Of a DNA stretch of 64,000 bases, positions 22,924-36,134 are shown piece after piece. Within the stretch, counting starts at the first letter, position 1, and each line of letters begins with the position of its first letter. The DNA comes from Dasypus novemcinctus (taxonomy: Eukaryota > Chordata > Mammalia > Cingulata > Dasypodidae). Location of the stretch: the NCBI RefSeq assembly GCF_030445035.2, contig NC_080680.1, positions 96,167,157-96,231,156 on the forward strand. Reading direction: 5' to 3'. The position numbers were made by a program, and so were the translations under genes. The notes beneath the pieces were generated by a model. That model was given only the letters and a program-made list of their open reading frames with translations. It ran no database searches and had not been told where the DNA came from.

Positions 22924-23861
22924 TCATTTACAAGAAGAGTTCACCCTCTTGATAAGTCTCCCCAGAGACCTTTTCATGTCCTTGTTCTTGAGGCTGTAGA
23001 TAAAGGGGTTTAGCATGGGAATGACTACCATGTACACTATGGAAGCAATAATGCTGTTGTTTGAGTTGCTAGGTGATGGGAAAAATTACAGTCCAAAAAT
23101 TGTTCCATAGAATAACAAAACCACAGAGATGTGGGAGCCACATGTAGAAAAGGCTTTATAAATGCCTTTGGTGGAAGGGACCCTCAGAACAGAGATCCCA
23201 ATGCGGACATATGAGAACAATATACCATTCAATGGAAGGATTGTAGACATCCCCCCTAAGATAAAGATAATCAGGTCATTGAGGGAGGTGTCTGAGCAAG
23301 AGAGCTTGAGAAGAGCAGCAAGATCACATAAGAAATGGGGAATGGCCCTGTTGTCACAGAAGGACAGTGGGACTAGAAAGAGAGTGTGAGAGAGGGCAAT
23401 GGCACAGGAAAGGACCCAAGATCCAATCACTAGAAAAACACGCAATTCGTCCCTCATGATGGTGGTGTAATGGAGACAGTGACAGATGGCCACATACCGA
23501 TCATATGCCATAACTGTGAGAAGGAGGTTATCAAGGCAACCAAAAAGTATAAAGAAATACACCTGTGAAATGCACCCTGCATAAGAGATGGACCGGCATT
23601 GAGTCTGCACATTCATCAGCATCTTTTGGACAGTCACAGAAGGAAAGGAAACATCAGAGAGGTCCAAGTGGCTGAGGAAGAAGTGCATGGGGGTGTGGAG
23701 GTGAGAGTCCAGCCTGATGAGTAGGATGATGAGCAGGTTCCCCAGCACTGTGGTGAGGTACATGCCCAGGAACTCAGTGAAGTACATAGCCTGATATTCT
23801 GGTTGTATGTGAAGCCCCAGGAGGAGGAATTCAGACATACTGCTCTGGTTCTCAGTCACAT
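22924..23861 (-). pseudogene. Olfactory receptor pseudogene, OR1J-like
   Basis: A rhodopsin-like (class A) odorant receptor that would act at the cilia of olfactory neurons through Golf. The minus-strand frame shows the OR signature set: N-terminal NQSS glycosylation site, 'GNLLIILLIRLDS' in TM1, 'LHTPMHFFLSHL', the extracellular Cys in 'YAGCISQ', 'MAYDRYVAICH', 'KAFSTCGSH' in TM6 and '[12 protein letters not shown]' in TM7. Two lesions are visible: one base is missing right after the ATG (23859-23861), putting TGA next, and a TAA stop at 23086-23088 lies where the TM6/TM7 loop should begin. After that stop the same frame stays open to the normal terminator at 22924-22926. The DRY-region proline of 'CHPL' is also changed to Cys. 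It shares high similarity with the intact gene at 52473. Confidence 0.93.
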
Positions 23862-23877
23862 TTTGCTCTTCTATATG

Positions 23878-23896
23878 CTAAGGAAGAAGTGTTGGA
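23878..23896 (-). promoter_or_regulatory. Splice-acceptor-like site before the OR pseudogene
   Basis: Minus-strand 'acacttcttccttag' forms a good polypyrimidine tract plus AG, 16 bases before the ATG. A matching site sits at the same distance before the intact gene. OR coding exons are usually preceded by such an acceptor joining an upstream noncoding exon. Confidence 0.5.
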
Positions 23897-24264
23897 AATC
23901 TCAGGAACCCAGAAAGGATGGTCAGACCCATCATATTCCATACTGTAATTGTCATCTTGATGAGCTTAGAAGGGTGATTTATTAATACCATATCAACATA
24001 AAGTCAGACCTGAAAAATTCACTGTGTCAGAAATATATAGCAGGTATTTGCTGTTTATGCCTTAAAAGAATGTGAAATTCCCAGGGCTTAGGTAGATTTG
24101 TTGAAACATTGTCACACTATACCTACAGAGTAGGTTGGGTCCTTTTGACCAAGAGCTATAAACTCATTGACACTTTAGATGGGTGGTCATTTAAGATCCT
24201 TTGCCAATGGAATATAATCTAAACCAGTATAGTTGATGAACTATCTTTCTTAATAATTGTGAAC

Positions 24265-24380
24265 ATCTTGGGGTATACACTATATGCTGAGCACTGGGCT
24301 AATGGCTTTATATATATTTCCCAATTAAATTCATAAATCATGCCTACATTCTGAAATAAAATTTTCACAGCTGCACTAAG
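24265..24380 (+). mobile_element. MIR SINE remnant
   Basis: The text 'tatgctgagcactgggctaa' followed by 'ttcccaattaaattcataaa' follows the MIR/therian core pattern. It is the positional counterpart of the MIR at 54985 in copy C. Confidence 0.55.
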
Positions 24381-24775
24381 AATTCAGCTAAGACAATCTT
24401 CTCCCTTTTTAGGTGTTAGAAATAGAAACATAAATTATATAAATTCCATAGGCATACAACAGTAGGAGACAGATATGTGAGGTATGGGTGTGCAATTATA
24501 TGTAATTGCCATTTTCTGTAGGTTACAGTTGTCAAAAATTGGCTACTTCATGTGTTTCAATGAAATACGTCAACATGATCAGAGCCCATGCTCTTAACCA
24601 CTACACATGGAAGTTTTCCCCTTCATTGGCTGGGGCATCAGGAGCCCTGAGTTATTTTAAGACTGCAAGGAAGCCAAAGAAGCCCAGAATATTCTTCCTT
24701 CCTTCCCTAAATAATTTCTTTCATTCTTATTTACACGTTATAAATGATAAAAGGCTCTCACATAAGTTATTTTCT

Positions 24776-25155
24776 TTTTTTTTTTTTTAAGATTTATTTT
24801 ATTTATTTAATTCCCTCCCCCCCCCCCTCCCCTGGTTGTCTGTTCTTGGTGTCTATTTGCTGCGTCTTGTTTCTTTGTCTGCTTCTGTTGTCATCAGCGG
24901 CATGGGAAGTGTGGGCAGCGCCATTCCTGGGCAGGCTGCTCTTTCTTTTCACGCTGGGCGGCTTTCCTCACGGGCGCACTCCTTGCGCGTGGGGCTCCCC
25001 CACACGGGGGACACCCTTGCGTGGCACGGCACTCCTTGCGCGCATCAGCACTGCGCATGGCCAGCTCCACACGGGTCAAGGAGGCCCGGGGTTTGAACCG
25101 CAGACCTCCCATATGGTAGACGGACACCCTAACCACTGGGCCAAAGTCCGTTTCC
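24776..25155 (-). mobile_element. DAS-III-like SINE with perfect target duplication
   Basis: The minus strand begins with a tRNA-Ala-like head carrying A-box and B-box-like motifs ('tggcccagtggttaggg', 'ggtttgaaccc' type), followed by the GC-rich DAS body and an A-rich tail. A perfect 17-bp duplication 'cacataagttattttct' flanks it (24759-24775 and 25156-25172). DAS SINEs were described from armadillos, so this is a main clue to the organism. Confidence 0.92.
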
Positions 25156-25544
25156 CACATAAGTTATTTTCTATTTAAATTATAAATATTTATGAAGGCC
25201 CAATAATAGTTCAAAAAGGAAGTGTGATTATAGCTGCAGGAACTGTGACCAGAAATTATGTGACTTCCCTAAATTCTCACACTTATTTGCTGGTGATTCT
25301 GTACTCTAAGTTCATTCAGCCACATGCCTATCATTACCTTGCCTGGACATTAAGTAAAATGAAGGATTACAGAACTCTCAGAGTCTCAGTCACACTCAGG
25401 TATATGAAAATGTTAGCAGATCCATTTTGGAAGTTGCTTGATGCATTGTTATCTCATTTGATAACAAATGAGATAGAAGGAGGGAACTTAAGGAAATATT
25501 TTATGTCATGGGGCACATCAGAAGCCCCAAAACACATGAACAAA

Positions 25545-26180
25545 ATACACACACACATGCATACACTGATTTGGGGATAGCAGCCACCCTCAACCAATTC
25601 CTATCCTCAGGGTAGGATGACTTGCATATGTTTCAGTTAATACCACTCATATACATTCAAATCACAAATAACACACAAGGAAGACATACACAATTTACAA
25701 TGAATAAACCAAACCATTCACAAACACTCAGAATGCACAACTGACACAAACATGGCAGAGTTGGTAAAATGCACTCACATGCTTCATATACATAATTCAC
25801 ACATATATATATACACACATCACCAAAAAATACAGTCACATTCAATTCAAAAACTCACAAGGAAGACGCATACGCCCAGTCAGACATTTACTACAAACAA
25901 GCAGTATACATGGTCACACACACAAACCCACACATACATGCTCCCATGACTAGGAAAGGTATTTAAGCCCCTTCTTACTTATACCCTCCCTAGGTGAAGG
26001 TAGTCAGCAAAAGACAATTAATACTATTATATCACTGAAACAGTCATTAATCCACTACCAATAACAAGTGCACATGATAATTTACACATATATCCTACAC
26101 ACATATAGGAAAAAACAAACAATATGAATTCCTTCTTTCATACACATATGCATCACTAGCAAAATAACTCACATGTACTC
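25545..26180. repeat. CA-rich degenerate region
   Basis: Loose runs of 'aca', 'cac' and 'aata' over several hundred bases. It matches the corresponding CA-rich stretches of module copies A and C and holds no gene. Confidence 0.6.
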
Positions 26181-27034
26181 TCAACACACATTGCTGAGCA
26201 GAGATTTGAGCCCTCGCTGACGTCAGTGTTTCTTGGTGAGTTCAGGCATCTTCTCCAGGCAGTGGAGCACAGCAGTCTTACTCCAGAGGCTGAGTCTCAT
26301 CCCCTCAGCTGCGATGCCTGCCCAGTGGTGGAAATGCGGACATTCTAACCAACAGTGAGGCAAATGTTTACGATCATAGGCACTAATGAGGAGTCCCTAA
26401 AACACATGCTCAGGAGGCTGATAGCATGCATGTGTTATAACAGGCTCAAGTTTGGTTCTACCTCAGGAAGAGAAATAGACTGTGGGCCAATACAGAGCAC
26501 ACATACTCACATGCAACCATCATACAACACAAACACAAGCATCACAGCACACACAGATACATACGCCTATAAAGAGAAAGACACACAAACAATAACTCAT
26601 AAGCACGTGGCTTGATCCTTTGCCCCATGGACCATTTCGGCTCCCTCTGATCAGAGCTTGTCATTGGAGGGCACCATTTCTGCTCCAGAGTGTTGCCTAA
26701 ACCCTCAAACTCTGTTCAGGAAACTTGGTATCCAGACAAGAAGAAATATTTGCAGCACCAGAATTTCTATAGACTTTCATGTTCCTTAACCAGCTCCAGA
26801 ACAATGTGCCAAAACATCATTTTACCAAGGAGAGGACTGAAATAAACCCCCAAGCTTCTGAGTAAGGCGGGAGCCACCACAGGCTAATTGGCTAATTTCT
26901 TACAGCACCTTGGGGAGCAGCATGTCCATGAGCCAGCACGGTAAGATCTCCAGAGTCACAGGGGAAGGTGTCCTTGAGTCAAAAATGCCTTAGTTTCCTT
27001 TCTTCTTGGTCATGGTTCCAACTGGGGAGCAGGA

Positions 27035-27800
27035 ATTTTTTTTAACTTTTTATTTTGAAAAGATATAAGACTTACAGAAGAGTGGTAAAATGTTACAAAG
27101 AATTCCTGTATACCCTCACTTATATTCCCCAAAATTTAACATTTTACCATGTTTGCTTTATATCATAAGTACATATATATGCATATAGGTAGGTAAGTAA
27201 ACAGGTAGTAGGTATTCCCGAAGGCACAGAGTATTTATTTTTCTAATTACCAGTGATTTTAAAGTTACTCAGTGAATTAAGGTGGCTCTGACAGATTTCT
27301 CTCTTGTAAAGCTACTCTTTGTAACTATGTAATTAATAAGCATCATTTAAGTAGATATCTGAAAACTATAGATCCATGATTTCTCTTATTAAAATTTCAC
27401 CAGTATATTTAACATCTATTGGTGATTCTTGCTTGAAATAATTATTGCAATTGTGATTTTCTAATTTCATCATTCCTTTTACATTTATTTGTTGGATTCT
27501 CCTGTAAGGAGGACATATTCCTTAACCCCCATTAATTTATTTTTTCACAGATCAATTATATCAATGTGAATTAATGGATTTTTACTAACTCTCTGAATCA
27601 TATCCCATTACTGTTGCTATCTATTTTGAAACATATTATGCCATATTTGGCCAGTAGGAGCCCCTTCATGATGGCTTCTTTGTTTCTGTGATTCATCAAG
27701 TCCTTCCTTAGTCAGCAAAAATTTCCTGGCCCCACACTGGAGTCAGACATTTTTTCCAAGTTGCTTTGGTCTTTTTAGAAAAGACTGATATTTAGACAGC
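27035..27800 (-). mobile_element. Old L1 (L1M-type) 3' end
   Basis: The plus text 'aagacttacagaagagtggt', 'caaagaattcctgtatac' and 'aacattttaccatgtttgct' matches the antisense of the ancient mammalian L1M 3' UTR. It ends in 'cagacattttttccaagttg' near 27745. Highly diverged. Confidence 0.7.
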
Positions 27801-28015
27801 AAATTTTATATTAGGAGTGCTCATTGCTAAAAAAACCTCTTAAATCATCACAGAGGACAGAGCTATATTTTTTATAGATATTTATAGGAATTATAAACTA
27901 GAAACTAATAAACAGGAATGATTGCCAATAAGGGATGGGTCTGAAATGAGATAGAAAGTATAGTGATAAGGACAACATAAAATATTGAAACATTCAATAT
28001 ATAAATGGATAATGA

Positions 28016-29514
28016 CTCTTTTTTGAAGACTCTTAGCCATATAAACTCATTTGTCATTACCATTTCCACCTTTTATTCAAGGTTTTTTTCTAGTTGCATC
28101 ACCAGTTAATGCTTGGTAGTAATCCCTTGGTGACAGGGAAGCTTATCCCCAGGAGTCATGACCCATGCTGGGGGAAAGGAAATACATTTACATGCTGAAT
28201 TTGGCTTAGAGAGTGGCCACATTTGAGCAACATGTAAGCTTTCAGGAGGTAACTCTTAGGCACCCTGCAGGTGTATGCCTAGTTCAGATTTCAGGCACAA
28301 GGCTCATAAGCATATAGTCATCAGTATCAAGGATTCATCATTGGAACATTCTTCTTCTCTGGTCTTTGCCCTTGCACTTGGGGAATTGTTGCTGTTCCAT
28401 TGGGGAATGTGACAGATGTTGCCTGGCTTGGAACTCAGCACTCACTCAGTAGTCATTTGTAGCTGTAACTACTATGAAAATACCCAACGAATATATAGGA
28501 GGTTATCTTAGGGATCACACTTATGCATGCCTCCACAGAATCTCAGAGACAGCCAAAGGAGATACAACACCAAATCCAGGTACTCCTGCAGGCAACAGAG
28601 GCACACATGTTCTATGGTCATGGCAGTTGGCTCTGGAGTTCAGTGCCTTGTCAGTGGGCCTTACTTTGAAATTTGTGTTCCTGAGTGAGATGGAGTTGGA
28701 CTAAGATGTGACCTTTCTACACATGTTTCTTCTTTCACCTTTACTGAACCTGTGGTTGGTGCTGAGGTTGGTGTATGCCCAGGACACTTGAATCTCTGGA
28801 CTGGCCATGTGTCAGCTGGGCACTGAGCCTCAGCAGAGTTACAACTCCTACTCTCTGGTTAGTTGGACTTACCCAGGTCAGCTAACAGGGAGGTGAAGAT
28901 GGTCAACCACCACACCAGGGAACTGAGAATGTCTGCAACCCCAAGCAAGGGAATTGCATTCATCAGCCAGGTGGGTCTAAGCCTCCTCTATAGATAAAGG
29001 TGGCATGGACATCACCTTCCCAGAGTCCATAGAATGGAGGAATAAAATATGGATTAGAGTGGACTTATTTTTATTCTACTATAAAAGTACTGTCACTAGT
29101 AATGGAAGCAACTGTAGCATTGACCTGGAGAAAGTGGCCATGGTAGTTGCTGAGTGCAGGGAAAGGGAAGAAGAGATGTGAAGTGGGGGTATTTTCGGGA
29201 CTTGGAGTTGTCCTAAATGATATTGTAGGGACAGATGCTGGACATTATATATCCTGCCATAACCCACTGAATGGACTGGGGAAGAGTGTAAACTACAATG
29301 TAAACTATAATCCATGCTGTGCAGCAGTGCTCCAAAATGTATTCACCAAATGCAATGACTGTGCCATAATGAAAGAGGTTGAAGATGTACGAGGAGTGGG
29401 GGTGGAGTGGGGGGTGGGGTATGTGGGAACCTTTTATATTTTTTAATGTAACATTTTTCCTGATCTATGTATCTTTAAAAAATGCAATTAAATGAAATAC
29501 ACACACGCAAAAAA
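28016..29514. mobile_element. L1 3' UTR insertion with 5' inversion (twin priming)
   Basis: The left part (28016-28470) is in minus orientation and the right part (28471-29514) in plus orientation. The two parts are neighbours in the element: the minus part ends at the L1 'ctaagagacttcaaa' point and the plus part starts just downstream of it. The 3' end has lineage 2 sequence and an A-rich tail. The 8-bp 'gataatga' flanks the whole (28008-28015, 29515-29522). This is the standard signature of twin-primed L1 integration. Confidence 0.8.
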
Positions 29515-29522
29515 GATAATGA

Positions 29523-31049
29523 TGAGGAAACTGTCCACTACCTGCAACAATCAGTCCAGGAAGCTGGCCACTATGTACAGCAACAAGTTCAAGAAGCCAA
29601 ATCATGATCCATGTAACAATTGATCCCAAATAACCAGGACTTGATCAATAACTGACAACTTCACTAATTTTAGTCCCTGCTTACACTTTTGGAACAACCA
29701 GAGAAAGCCAAATAAGCTCCCTTAATAAATCACATGAGATGCCATGCTTCTAGTTAGCCTACCTCCAGCTTCCCTCTGTCAATAGTTTCCTATCAAGATA
29801 TAGCTATGGTCATCTCTTTTTCTACCACAAAACATTCCCACATCTCTGCCTGTCTTTGAGCCTCTGGCAAACACAAGATCTGGTGACTGACTCACTTGCA
29901 TTATCAAGTGCTGAATAAATAATCTTTTTTCCTATTGGCATATTCTTCATATATATTTCCAGCAAATACCTCCAATTATGCTTTTACACTGTAGAGTTCT
30001 TTTCAGCATTCCTCATTTTCATATACATAAAACCTTTGTCTGATAGTGAGGAGTCATGCAATTTACCCAAATAATTTTACATATTAACTGAATTCTATAA
30101 TACACATTAAGTAATTTTCAGAATCATGAACCAATTCCGTTGTGGAGGACACCTAGTAAATGAAATTCAATATATATTTACAGGTTTCTTTTGTCTTTAT
30201 TTAGGAGTACATAGACAAACTACTGTGTGCTAGAATTACTAAAGCAAGTTATTCTTTTCCCCCCTTCAGTTTAATTATGTTAATTGTACAAAAAATAGAT
30301 TCAATAATTTTGTTCTTATTCTACATTACTTTATTGTCTATCCTTTTGGTTTATATATTTATTTTATTAGGTAATTGACAACATAATCAAAACTATACAA
30401 ATAGGTATACCTGTCTCCCATTCTTTCCACTCCATTCTTACCCACTTTTTCACAATAACCAATTTTCTTAATTTCTGTTTTATTTTTCTATGTTTCTTTA
30501 TACCCAAATGAGTAGATACATGCATATTTTCTTATATCCCTTTTTGGGTTTCATTTATTTTCAATTGTGGTAATATATCTATATCTATATCTATATCTAT
30601 ATCTATATCTATATCTATATATTATATATATAGATATATATATAACAAAAAAGATTTTGAGCATTTAAGGGGAAAATTCTTTGATATTAAGTTTACTGAC
30701 AACACTGCATAGTGCTCACCAATATTTTCAGACTTTTAAAAACAATCCTAAACCAAAACTCATACTCATTTAACAATAAATCACCCTTTTCCCCTATGCC
30801 ACTCCTTGCAAACAATATTTTATTTTCTATCTCTAAGACTTTGCTTATTCTAAGTATTACATAAGCATTAGTATGAGTATTTTGTGGACCCCAGAAAATC
30901 CTGTTCTTAAAGTGAACCCATTCCTACACCTGTAAATCCATTGTAGATTGGACCTTTTGACTAAATTCACTTAAGGAAACTAAATATTAAATCACATAAG
31001 ATTAGATGACTTGTGCATATAGGGTATATAGATATGTTCATATGTTCAT
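29523..31049. other. Intergenic with old repeats, no gene recognised
   Basis: AT-rich sequence. The part 30415-30500 resembles pyrimidine-rich antisense L1M text. No usable open frame was seen. Confidence 0.4.
30572..30646. repeat. (TATATC)n / (TA)n microsatellite
   Basis: About eight hexamer units of 'tatatc' followed by an imperfect TA run. Length is likely polymorphic. Confidence 0.9.
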
Positions 31050-31988
31050 TGGCTATTGACATAGGGGGTAGAGTTTCACACAACAACTGAGGGAGTGCTG
31101 AGTTCCGCTTCCAGGAAACTGTCGTATTCCCCAACGGAGCAGCAAAAATCCCCCAAGTACAAGGGGAAAGACCAGTGAAGAAGGATGGTCCAATGATGGG
31201 CCCTTGACACTGATGACTGTGTTTTTATGCTTGAAAAGAAGCACACAAGTCTGGTGCTTGAAATTTCAATTAGGCCTAGAGCTGCAGGGTGCCTAAAAGT
31301 TCCCTCCTGAGAGCCTCCATTTTGCTCAAATGTTTCCATCCTCTAATCCAAACTCAGCATGTAAATCCCCCCACTGTGGGACATGACTCCTGGGGTGAGC
31401 TTTCCTGGTGCCGAGGGATTACTACCAAGCACCAGCTGGTGATGCAACTAGAAAAAGTCCTTGAATAAAAGGGAGAAATGGTAAAGACAAATGAGATTAT
31501 ATGGCTAAGAGACTTCAAAATGAGTCAGGAGTTCATCAGAGGAGTCACCTTTACGCACATGTCAGCAGGATCTCAGTGATAGCCAAAGTAGATACAACCC
31601 ATGGAAGGGGTGCTCCTGAGGTCCTACAGTCATGAAAGATGGCTCTAGATTTGAGTGCCTGGCTAGTGGGCCCTACTTCGGAATTTGTGGTCCTTAGTGT
31701 GATGGAGTTGGACTCAGATGTGACTTCTCTACACGTGAATCTTCCGTCACTTTTACTGAGCCCGTGTTTGGCACTGTGGTTCTTGTATGCCCAGATTTGA
31801 ATCTCTGGACTGTCCAGGTGCCAGCTGGGCCTTGAGCCTCAGCAGACTTGCGGCTCCTACTCTCCTGTTCACTGGACTTTAACCCAGGCCAGCTAAGAAG
31901 GAGGTGAAGATAGTCAACCACCACACCAAGGAATTGAGAGTGCCTACATCTGCAAGCAGGAGAATCACATCCATCAGCCATGTGGGGA
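31050..31988 (+). mobile_element. L1 3' UTR fragment lacking its 3' end
   Basis: Sense-strand L1 3' UTR from 'gagtttcacacaacaactga' to 'gccatgtgggg'. The last 500 or so bases of the element, including the tail, are missing, so it was later truncated by deletion. The minus strand carries part of the recurrent antisense frame (31694-31981). Confidence 0.75.
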
Positions 31989-32650
31989 TTCTGTTTTTCT
32001 GTTTTCTTGTTTGAATTTTCTAACTTTCTAATATTAATACTTCTCCAGCACTTGGAGTCTGAGGTGCATAATGGCCAGCATCACCCAATGTCCAGCAGAC
32101 TCCCAGGTATCCCATTCAGGTGGTTTTATAATTGTGTGAATCTGGTGATACAATTCAATTTTAAAAAGCTTTCATCAACACGCTAAAGGGCATACTTCCA
32201 ACATATACCAGAAGATGAATTTCTTGGAATTACTTGCAGCATGTATCACAATGATTTCTCTGAAATGCCATGAGTCACAGCTGTGTCCTTTACCATAAAG
32301 TCTGAAATGCAGACATTGGAAGCACCTTTCTTGGATGCTCTGTCTCAACCTTAGAGATTATGACTGCTAAATATATTTTCAGTCTCTATTCTATATAGTT
32401 CTCTTGACATCTTACTAGACAGACCCATGTTGTTCTTTATGTTATATGTCCATGTTTAGATTACTATGTGCTTTCTCTCTCCTGAATGACCCTGCTTAAT
32501 AAATACTGGAGAAAAAGAATTCTTGATCTGGAAGACAAGTGGTTAAAAGATGGATGAACTGAAGTATGGTAAGAAATATGGATTAAAATTTCAGAAAAAA
32601 AGATGAAGTTGTGACGCAGTCAAAAGATGCATTATATGTAATTAAATTCA
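31989..32650. other. Intergenic, no gene recognised
   Basis: Diverged sequence with stops in all frames and no assigned repeat family. Confidence 0.35.
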
Positions 32651-33440
32651 TATATAAGAAAAAGAAACTAAGTAGGAAGCAACATATCATAATATAATGA
32701 GTGATAATACTCCAAATAGCAATAAAAGATACCAACATACTTAAAAAAGAAACTTTGTGATCCCTTCAGTTTGATGCACAAAAAACTAAGCTTAGCACAT
32801 CATACTCCAACTACAGAAAACTAAAGACAGTGAAAATCTTTAAAATAATTAGATAGTTATAAATTATAAGTGGAGGTAAAATTAGATTGCTTTAAAACAA
32901 CAAAGCAAAATACAGTTGGCGGGTTAGTAGAAATGGAGTATTCTATGGTTTGGGCATTTATAAGGAAGAAGTAAATGCAGCAAGTTTCATTGGACAGTAA
33001 TAAGTCAAGAAGATAAAATGTAATCTCAACAGGAGCACAAAAAGAATAATAAAATAAGACTAACATTAATAGAGGGGAATGCCAAATAACAAAACTATAT
33101 TAATTAGCAAAAGAGGAAAGGAAATGAGAGAAAAGCTATGAAACAGATGTGTCAAACAGAAGATGTAATGTAGAAAATAAAAATTCAATTACGTCATTAT
33201 TATATTACATATAAATGGACCAGATTACCAAGATCGTTCTAAAAATAACAAAACCCAGCTATACACTGTTTACAATGGACACATTGTGTAGAAAAGGACA
33301 GAGAAAGAAGTAAAATAATAAAATGGAAAAGAAGTACCACATAAAAATAAATACCACAGTAACTAAAAGAAACCTGGTGTAACTAATATTGATGTCAGAA
33401 AAAGTAGATAAGGTACTTCTCTTTGCCTTTTTCATTTGCT
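32650..33440 (+). mobile_element. Old L1 ORF2 5' region, decayed
   Basis: The plus strand resembles the endonuclease-to-linker part of mammalian L1 ORF2, for example 'tacatataaatggaccagat' and 'acccagctatacactgttta'. It is full of stops and indels. Confidence 0.6.
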
Positions 33441-34500
33441 CTGAAGATAATCTTAAGATAATCATTATTATTATTCATATAATAATTGTACTATTATGAA
33501 ATTAATATTAAAAGAGATAATGTACACTAAAGCATATAATAAGGGCAGAATAAATGTTAGCTTATACTGTCAGTATCTTTGCACCTTCCAACACAATTCT
33601 ATACACATATATATATTTAATCATGATCTTGAATGAGTGACTAAATTACTTGATCATAAATTCAGAACTTAATAGCAAACTATGCTAGTCCCCAGAAAGA
33701 CTTAAGCCGTCCCAACACAGCAACACTTTATGTGATTCAAATGCCAGGATATCAGCCAACTTTAGGCCTCCGTTTTTCAACACATTTCAACTAGCAACAC
33801 CACTGGCAGGTTAGCTGGCAGGGCACCTCTCAGCATCTCTGGAAAATGGCCATTTTTACAGGGCCTTTCTGAAGGCTCTTTCTTCCCCACTTGACCCAAT
33901 CCTCAAGCCAATCAAACCCAAGCATTGTTAATAAATCCCTACAGATTTAATCATTCACATAATTTACCCTACTATTGGGACACATTTCTATCCAATTTCC
34001 CCAAAATTATAATCACCTCTAGCACAGAGGTTGTGTACTTTACTCCTCCCCTCTTCCACACCCCTTGGAACATAGCAAGGACTTGGAGACATTGTAGGGA
34101 GCCCTCAAGTGTCCATACTGAACTTCAGCCCCTTCATTCAAATAGGAAGGCCATTGAGATTACTCCAAGACCAAACTTTAATCCACAGGCTCTTTTCTTT
34201 CTCTATCTTTAATCTCCTGTATCAGGGAAAGAGGATCTTAATAGGTATAAAGGATATTTCTTAATGTTAGCCTCTGCATAACTCTACTTACATAGAACCT
34301 GACCAAATCATTGAAAACAAATTATTAGAATGATAAATTCTACAAATGGTCACTCTGAAAGTAGAAAACAGCAAGTTAAGTAAGAAATTAGTAGGAAATA
34401 ATAGCCGAATAATAATTCATCTACTAATTGCTAAATATAACAAATGGGTGAATGTGCAACTTGAGTTTATGAGATAACCCAAATAGACTGAAAAGACAGA
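33440..34500. repeat. OR-cluster duplicated module, copy D continued
   Basis: Matches the tail of copies A and C, for example 'caacactttatgtgattc' near 33722, 'caatttaccctactattggg'-type text near 33960 and 'aggttgtgtactttactcc' near 34028. At about 34365-34400 it runs straight through the point where copy A carries a MaLR LTR. Confidence 0.6.
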
Positions 34501-36134
34501 AAAAAAACTTGAAAATATCAGATTAAATCTGTAGAAAGTTGAGAGATTACATTCCAAATACTGAAAACAATAGGGGAGGCAGAAAGAATCCTGAGAGGGA
34601 AATTCATAGCTCTAAATGCTTACATTAAAAAATAAATCATAAATAAGACAATAACTTCATAACTAGAAGAATGAGAAAAATAAAATCAGAATAAACCTAA
34701 AGCCAGCAGAATAAATTAAATAACAAATATTAGAGCAGAAATGTAGAAATGAATGAAAAGGACAATTAAAAAATGGAGAGTATCCATGAATCCAAAAAGT
34801 TGTTGGGGCTTTGAAAATATTATTAAATTTTGACAAATATTTAGCTAGATTGACAAACAAGGAGGGAGTACTCAAAGAAGTAAAGTCAGTAATGAAAGTG
34901 AAGAATTACTAATGACCTCACAAAAATAAAAAAGATTATTAAAGGATACCATGAGCAATGGTATGCCAGCATATTAAATAACCTAGAATAAATGGATACA
35001 TTCTTAGAAAATGCTTACTACATACACTGACTAAAGAAGAAATGGAAGATCTCAGCAAACCAATAACTAGTAAAAAGATTGAGTCAGTAATCAAAAACCT
35101 CCTAACAAAGAAAAAGCCAGAACCAGATGGCTTTACAGGACAATTTTACCAAACATTCCATGAATTAACACCAATCCTGCTTTTGGCCTCATAAAATTTT
35201 ACCAAACATTCCAGGAATTAACACAAAAATTTGAAGAGGAGAGAACACTCTCTAACACATTATATGAGTACAAAAGCACCCTCATACCAAAACCAGATAA
35301 AGATACCACAAGAAAAGAAAATTATAGAACAATATCCCTTATGAACATAAATACAAAAATCTACAAATACTAGCAAACCAAATTCAACAGCACTTTAAAA
35401 GAATTATACACCATAATCAAGTGAAATTTATCACAAGTATGCAATATTAGAAAATCAATTCATGTAATACACTACATTAATAAAATGAAAGAAAAAAAAA
35501 CACATGATGATTTCAGTTGATTGAGAAAAGTGATTTAAAAATATGAAGTACTGCTTCTTGACAAAAAAAACCGTTGTGAAATGAGGAATTGAAACTTACT
35601 CAACATGAGAAAAAATGTATATGAAGTGTGCACAGCTAACATTCTACTTACTAATGAAAGACTGAAAGCTTTCCTTGTAAGATCAGAAACAAGACAAGCA
35701 TGCCTAATGTCACCACTGCAATTTAGTATTGTACTGGAACTTCTAGTCAGAGCTAGTGGACTAATAATAATAATAGTAATAGTAATTAAAGGCATCCATA
35801 TTGGAAAATAAGAAACTAGCTTTCTCTTTTTGTGGATGATATGAATTTTTAAAAATCCACAACAAAGCTACTAGAGACAATAAATGAATTCAGCAAAGTA
35901 GTAGTGTGCAAGATCAACATCCAAAAATCACAAATAATAAACAATCTGAAGAAGAAATCAAGAAAACAATTCCAGTTACAATATCAATGAAAGAATCAAT
36001 ATCTAGGAATAATGCTAACTAAAGATGCAAAGTATTTGTACAAAGAAAACTATAAAACATTGCTAAAAGTAATCAAAGATCTGAATATATGAAACAGCAT
36101 TCTGAGTTAATGGTTTCAAAGATTAAATATTCTT

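Larger units (their letters stand above)
24200..27030. repeat. OR-cluster duplicated module, copy D (left part)
   Basis: Aligns with copies A and C: a MIR-like stretch near 24265-24380, a CA-rich region 25545-26180, 'ttggtgagttcagg' near 26232, and the 'ggctaattggctaattt' and 'caccttgggg' block near 26880-26920. A DAS SINE (24776-25155) is inserted. The remaining part of this copy lies at 33440-34500 beyond L1 insertions. It is located 5' of the OR pseudogene, as copy C is 5' of the intact gene. Confidence 0.55.

Noticed and set aside
24744-25178. Open frame of 144 codons across the region, and similar GC-rich frames at 36073-36499, 42714-43149 and 45935-46395
   Set aside because: All lie within DAS SINEs. 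The frames are open because of GC-rich composition and differ between copies by frameshifts.
25545-26180. CRISPR-like or satellite array
   Set aside because: The CA-rich stretch has no regular repeat-spacer structure and the genome is mammalian; it is a degenerate simple repeat.
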